Shown: piece after piece, positions 59,957-64,000 of the stretch
How positions within the stretch are numbered: position 1 is the first letter of the stretch
Layout of the letters: every line of letters begins with the position of its first letter
Source of the DNA: an uncultured Lachnospiraceae bacterium
GTDB lineage: Bacteria > Bacillota > Clostridia > Lachnospirales > Lachnospiraceae
Direction: 5' to 3'
NCBI GenBank assembly: GCA_910585005.1
Contig: CAJUCN010000011.1
Location: forward strand, 62,001-126,000
Length of the DNA: 64,000 nucleotides
Notes under the pieces: generated by a model
Told to the model about the DNA's origin: nothing
Seen by the model: the letters and a program-made list of their open reading frames with translations, nothing else
Database searches by the model: none
Program-made: the position numbers and the translations under genes

Positions 59957-60541
59957 CTATAAACTATTTTGGATGTATTTCTTAATTTTTGCAATACATT
60001 CTTCCAAATTATCGTTGTAAAATTTTCCCTTAATTCCTGCAGCGTTTATCTTTTCTTCTGAAAAATCCTCTGCATCTGCTAAATATCTTCTACATAATTC
60101 CTGATAACGGGGTTTCTTTTGTTTACGCTCCCTGTCAAGCGCCCTCTGAAGCCTAATTCCATCATCCAATTCCAAAAGTACTGGAAGCACTTTATCATTT
60201 CCAAAGTATTCCGCCGTCTTTAAATACGACTCCAATGTGCCGATCATAAGATAATTATTTTCATCTAAATTAATTCCATCATTTACAGTAAAATACCTCC
60301 ATAACCCATGGTATGTATGGTAAACGCGGGCTTCAATGACCTTTCCCTGCGCCTTTAAACCTTCGTAACCGTCGTCATCGGTAAAATGATACTCATTTCC
60401 TTCCTTCTCTCCTACCCGTATAGGCCTGGTAGTATAAGGAATAATCCTCTTCAGGCTCATTTCCTTCCATGAAAGCAGCTTTCTATAAACAGTGTCCTTC
60501 CCCGTAGAACTCTTCCCCATTAAGTATATCATTTTTCCCAT
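59957..60541 (-). CDS. Guanylate-kinase-like protein
   Basis: 194 residues. P-loop MGKSSTGKDT (Asp where Ser/Thr is usual), GMP-binding YTTRPIRVGEKEGNEYHFT and the C-terminal lid region (LQRALDRERKQKKPRYQELCRRYLADAEDFS). Guanylate kinase fold. It lies where Bacillus has tmk (thymidylate kinase), before yaaR-holB. GAGG before ATG 60541. Whether it is the main guanylate kinase or a variant is unclear because a gmk gene could lie elsewhere. Confidence 0.82.
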   Translation of the reverse strand: MGKMIYLMGKSSTGKDTVYRKLLSWKEMSLKRIIPYTTRPIRVGEKEGNEYHFTDDDGYEGLKAQGKVIEARVYHTYHGLWRYFTVNDGINLDENNYLMIGTLESYLKTAEYFGNDKVLPVLLELDDGIRLQRALDRERKQKKPRYQELCRRYLADAEDFSEEKINAAGIKGKFYNDNLEECIAKIKKYIQNSL

Positions 60542-60546
60542 CAAAT

Positions 60547-61959
60547 TTAAACCTCAACAACACGCAGCATATTGGTTTTCCCCGATACCCCCAATGGAAC
60601 GCCCGCTGTCAAGACCACCGTACTGCCTTTCTTAATATAACCGGCTTTTTCCGCTGCATGAACAGCTTCCTCAAACAAATCATCCGTACTATTTTCCCTG
60701 GCTATCCAAATAGGGATTACCCCCCATGAAAGGCTAAGCTGCCTGCAAACCCTGGGACTTACACTGCATGCAATCACCGGGCAACTTGGTTTATACCTTG
60801 CAATCATTCCTGCTGTAAAACCTGAAATCGTTACTGTTATAATCGCCTCCGCTTTTAGATCCATTGCTGTTGTACAGGTTGCATGAGAAATTGCAGTAGT
60901 TACATCAAAATTGTCAATATTTTCCCGTTTCTTCATACGACCATTATAATCAATATCCTGCTCTGTCCTCTCTGCAATTTTAGCCATTGTTTTCACCGCT
61001 TCCACCGGATACAGACCTGCTGCACTCTCCCCAGAAAGCATAATTGCCGTCGTTCCATCATAGATCGCATTGGCAATATCTGTTGTTTCTGCTCTGGTCG
61101 GCCTGGGATTCCTGATCATAGACTCAAGCATTTGCGTAGCCGTGATCACATGTTTCCCCTGGGCTTCTGCCATCTTGATCATCTGTTTCTGTACCACCGG
61201 CACTTCTTCCATAGGAATCTCCACCCCCATGTCTCCCCGGGCTACCATAATACCATCCGACACCGTAAGAATATCCTCCAAATTTCGGATTCCCTGCATA
61301 TTTTCAATCTTGGCAATGATCTTCATATGGCTGTTATGCTCATCCAAAATCTTACGGACCTCCAGAATGTCCTCTTTGCATCTTACAAAAGATGCTGCAA
61401 TAAAATCATAACCCATATCACAGCCAAACATAATATCACTCTTATCTATCTCGCTGATATATGGCATTGAAAGCACTGCTCCGGGAACATTTACCCCTTT
61501 ATGATTGGAGATGGGGCCTCCATTAACTACTGTACATATTATATCGGTCTCATCTATCTCATCTACAACCATTTCAATCAGCCCATCGTCAATTAAAATC
61601 GTAGTACCCACACAGATATCATCTTTCAGATCTTTATAAGTAATCGAAACCTTCTCCTGATTTCCCAGAACCTCTTCCGTAGTCAGAATAAATTTTTGCC
61701 CATTTACAAGTTCTACCTTTCCACCTTCAATATCCTTTAATCGTATTTCAGGTCCTTTGGTATCTAATAAAGTAGCTACAGGAATTCCTAGATCATTACT
61801 AACTTTAATTACCCTGTCAAATTTTTTCTTATGCTCCTCATGCGTCCCATGGGAGAAATTAAACCGCGCCACATTCATTCCTGCAAGTATTAACTCTCTT
61901 AACCTTTCCTCGCTTTCACTGGCAGGTCCAATCGTACAAATAATTTTTGTTTTACGCAT
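60547..61959 (-). CDS. pyk: Pyruvate kinase
   Basis: Makes pyruvate and ATP from phosphoenolpyruvate. 470 residues: MRKTKIICTIGPASES, NVARFNFSHGTHEEH, TLLDTKGPEIR, DIMVARGDMGVEIPMEEVPVVQKQMI, and NPRPTRAETTDIANAIYDGTT. Short form without the extra C-terminal PEP-utilising domain seen in Bacillus. Overlaps the decarboxylase gene by 8 bp and lies 5 bp before the kinase gene. Confidence 0.96.
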   Translation of the reverse strand: MRKTKIICTIGPASESEERLRELILAGMNVARFNFSHGTHEEHKKKFDRVIKVSNDLGIPVATLLDTKGPEIRLKDIEGGKVELVNGQKFILTTEEVLGNQEKVSITYKDLKDDICVGTTILIDDGLIEMVVDEIDETDIICTVVNGGPISNHKGVNVPGAVLSMPYISEIDKSDIMFGCDMGYDFIAASFVRCKEDILEVRKILDEHNSHMKIIAKIENMQGIRNLEDILTVSDGIMVARGDMGVEIPMEEVPVVQKQMIKMAEAQGKHVITATQMLESMIRNPRPTRAETTDIANAIYDGTTAIMLSGESAAGLYPVEAVKTMAKIAERTEQDIDYNGRMKKRENIDNFDVTTAISHATCTTAMDLKAEAIITVTISGFTAGMIARYKPSCPVIACSVSPRVCRQLSLSWGVIPIWIARENSTDDLFEEAVHAAEKAGYIKKGSTVVLTAGVPLGVSGKTNMLRVVEV

Positions 61960-63397
61960 TTCTACTCTCCTCTTTTTTCACTTTTACTTTTTGTCCATCT
62001 ATTCCCTGAATCGTATAACCATATTCCTGATATCTACAAATCATGCTGATTAATTCCTTGCTGATTTTTTCTCCAGGCACTAAAATCGGTATCCCAGGAG
62101 GGTAAAGATTAATAAACTCTACCACTGTTCTTCCCTGTGCCTCCTGTAATTCTATACTTTCCGCCGAAGATAAAAAAGCTTCCCATAGTTCCAGATCCTT
62201 TTCCGGTAATACATAAAAACAAGGAATTGGTAAAGCTTCTTTGCAACTGCCACATAATTCACAGTCAACTTCTATCAAAGCCTTAGAAAGCCGTCTTATC
62301 CCCTCCCAGGTATCCATCATAGTCAAAATAGCCAATACATAGGTCCCAGAAGCCATCTCCATTTGCAAATGATACTTTTCTCTTAATATATCATATAAAT
62401 GCTGGCCTGTCAGAGAAGAGCCTTTTACGGATATAACCAGTTTTCCCGGTTCTGTATCCGGACATACCCGGATATATTTACAATCCTTGATTTCTTTCAA
62501 CAAATATTTCCGATACTCCAATAACCGTGAAAGCCTTCTTTCGCCATCCTCTTGCGCTATTGATACTGCCTCATCAATTCCTGCCATAAGGAGATAAGAT
62601 GGACTGCTGCTTTGATAAATCCGCAAATATTTCCGCAGCTTTTCCTCATCAACCAAATTCCCATTTCTATGAAGAAGAGCTGTCTGGGTAGGGGCAGGTA
62701 AAGTCTTATGAACACTATGAATCACCAGATCAGCGCCTTGGCAGACAGCATTCTCAGGAAACTCTGGGTGCAGTCCCAAATGCGCCCCATGAGCCTGATC
62801 AACGATCAACGGCAACCCGTACTTATGAGCTGTTTCTGCTATTTCTTCTACGTTTGAACAAATTCCGTCATATGTAGGGGACGTAATAACTACTCCAGCA
62901 ATTTTCCCCTCCTTCTGTGGCAGAATAGATTGATCTTTCTCTTCTAATGCTGCAACAATTGCTCTTTCCAATTGCGATGCTGTGATCGCGTCTGCAATAT
63001 CATATTCTGAGTTCATTTCAGGATACACATAGCAAAGCCGCATGCGGTTCAAAAAAGCCGCATGATATACGGCCTTATGGCAATTTCTTGCTATAATTAG
63101 CTTTTCTCCAACATTCGATGATATCGCAGAAACGGCACTTAAAATTCCTGATGTGCTCCCGTTAACAAGAAAATAAGTATTCTCTGATTGATAAAGCTTC
63201 GCTGCACGCATTTGTGCATCATATATGATTGTCTCAGGCCTATGAAGGTCATCAAAACCGTCGATCTCTGTAATGTCTATCCGGTATAACTCCGATATTT
63301 GACCGCTGTCTGGATTTCTCTTATGCCCGGGCATATGAAAAGGGTAAAAATCACTTTCGCTGTATGCTTTCAGATTTTCATATAACCTTCTGCCCAT
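61952..63397 (-). CDS. Orn/Lys/Arg decarboxylase-type PLP enzyme (YaaO/SpeA-like)
   Basis: 481 residues, fold type I PLP enzyme: HMPGHKRNPDSG start, TYFLVNGSTSGILSAVSAIS, VVITSPTYDGICSN, DQAHGAHLG and PLP lysine in HSVHKTLPAPTQTALLH; C-terminal domain present. Substrate (ornithine, lysine or arginine) not determinable here. In Bacillus yaaO lies before tmk. Start overlaps the HD gene by one base (TGATG). Confidence 0.9.
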   Translation of the reverse strand: MGRRLYENLKAYSESDFYPFHMPGHKRNPDSGQISELYRIDITEIDGFDDLHRPETIIYDAQMRAAKLYQSENTYFLVNGSTSGILSAVSAISSNVGEKLIIARNCHKAVYHAAFLNRMRLCYVYPEMNSEYDIADAITASQLERAIVAALEEKDQSILPQKEGKIAGVVITSPTYDGICSNVEEIAETAHKYGLPLIVDQAHGAHLGLHPEFPENAVCQGADLVIHSVHKTLPAPTQTALLHRNGNLVDEEKLRKYLRIYQSSSPSYLLMAGIDEAVSIAQEDGERRLSRLLEYRKYLLKEIKDCKYIRVCPDTEPGKLVISVKGSSLTGQHLYDILREKYHLQMEMASGTYVLAILTMMDTWEGIRRLSKALIEVDCELCGSCKEALPIPCFYVLPEKDLELWEAFLSSAESIELQEAQGRTVVEFINLYPPGIPILVPGEKISKELISMICRYQEYGYTIQGIDGQKVKVKKEESRNA

Positions 63398-63936
63398 CAG
63401 CTTAACCTTACCCTGACTTTTCCAGCCCTTTTTCGGAGCCGCAAGGTTTCCAGAGTTGAACAATATTTATCCGCCGTTGTCACAATCCACGCTTCCCTGC
63501 ATCGTGGTGGCGAAACAGTAAGCGGCCACATATGCTTTTTAATAATATCCTTTTCCCGCGGTGTCAAAGGGTATTCCTTGCTTGCATTTTTAAGCGCTAT
63601 CCCCGGATGGTAAAACCCATGAAAAAATTGATAATTTTCCCTGTTCTTGTCATGCCAGTCATATAAAAAATAATCATGCAAAAGGGCTCCTCTAATCAGC
63701 TCCCTTTCGTTGCAGTGCATATGAAAAAAATTATTTAATGCAACACTTTTCCTTGCCACATCAATGCAATGGCTGTGTACAGGTATTGTGCCATGCTGAA
63801 TATAATTTCTTGTGCTTTTAAAATTTTCCGATTGCAGGATATCAGACGCATGTTTTTTCAAAAGACAATATAATTTCCTCTTCTGCTCATACCTCTTTTT
63901 GATCTTTTCTATTCTTTTTCTATGCCTTTCTTTCAT
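63397..63936 (-). CDS. HD-domain protein
   Basis: 179 residues. HD motif: PVHSHCIDVARKSVALNN (His), RGALLHDYFLYDWHD (HD pair). A basic N terminus (KERHRKRIEKIKKRYEQKRKL). HD proteins are metal-dependent phosphohydrolases; substrate is not shown. AAGGAG precedes ATG 63936. First visible gene of the run; its promoter was not resolved. Confidence 0.8.
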   Translation of the reverse strand: MKERHRKRIEKIKKRYEQKRKLYCLLKKHASDILQSENFKSTRNYIQHGTIPVHSHCIDVARKSVALNNFFHMHCNERELIRGALLHDYFLYDWHDKNRENYQFFHGFYHPGIALKNASKEYPLTPREKDIIKKHMWPLTVSPPRCREAWIVTTADKYCSTLETLRLRKRAGKVRVRLS

Positions 63937-64000
63937 AATGCAGCTCCTTATATAAACATTATGTCAAATCTACTCCTATCTATTCTAACATAACAGAAAC

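Noticed and set aside
60883..61470. A 195-residue plus-strand open frame opposite pyk
   Set aside because: Composition is His/Cys/Ile-rich in the way antisense frames are, and pyk is certain on the other strand.

Overview
The window looks like a chromosomal core segment of a low-GC, Gram-positive, motile, probably spore-forming Clostridia, most likely a member of the Lachnospiraceae. The grounds are gene content and order: Firmicutes-type clusters (mbl-flhO-flhP, cdaA-cdaR-glmM, ireB-ruvX-DUF1292-rnj, yaaR-holB-yaaT-yabB-rsmI), a type III glutamine synthetase, a DUF4860 pilin-like operon, SpmA, class B sortase, strong AGGAGG-type ribosome sites and frequent TTG/GTG starts. The family call is inference from memory of family content. 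I see no transposase, prophage, CRISPR array or rRNA. One tRNA (Gln, CUG) is present. No gene-free stretch exceeds 300 bases.

Layout. 1-9864, minus: a long run recD2-comFC-yvyF-two small membrane proteins-cdaA-cdaR-glmM-HPr-leuA (leuA runs off the left edge), mixing DNA repair, competence-like, flagellar, c-di-AMP and wall-precursor functions. 9922-13181: flagellar rod genes behind an MreB/Mbl gene, with promoter and terminator. 13284-18275: uvrBA. 18281-23642: PucR-type regulator, ftsE, ftsX, an M23 peptidase with coiled coil, and a CtpA-type S41 protease, a division/wall hydrolysis module. 23849-24095: small plus-strand YjfB-type gene. 24092-26690: acyl-ACP thioesterase, CvfB-like protein and CPBP protease. 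26751-27947: secreted protein made of four repeats. 28009-29059: tRNA-Gln and a divergent, poorly known gene with a C39-like cysteine peptidase core. 29063-31284: glnN with a promoter followed at once by an intrinsic-terminator-like hairpin.

31360-38177, minus: mtaB, ireB, ruvX, DUF1292, RNase J, YlbF, a short MltG-like protein, O-methyltransferase and U32 peptidase. 38211-38551, plus: a small HPr-like protein without the active His. 38572-43832: AKR, prmA, rsmE, cysteine desulfurase and thiI. 43864-49043: iron alcohol dehydrogenase, MATE pump, esterase, polysaccharide deacetylase and a lone spmA. 49119-52970, plus: a transglutaminase-like lipoprotein followed by a compact pilin-like operon (GspF/PilC-type membrane protein and four small single-span proteins). 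52947-54475, minus: class B sortase and CAP-domain lipoprotein. 54622-63936, minus: HD protein, Orn/Lys/Arg decarboxylase-type enzyme, pyruvate kinase, guanylate-kinase-like protein, yaaR, holB, ricT, tRNA methyltransferase, a glycoside-hydrolase-like lipoprotein and rsmI.

The most interesting points are the pilin-like operon without ATPase or prepilin peptidase, the DUF1905/C39-like protein, the four-repeat exported protein, the leader hairpin of glnN, and the His-less HPr-like protein whose promoter carries a cre-like site.
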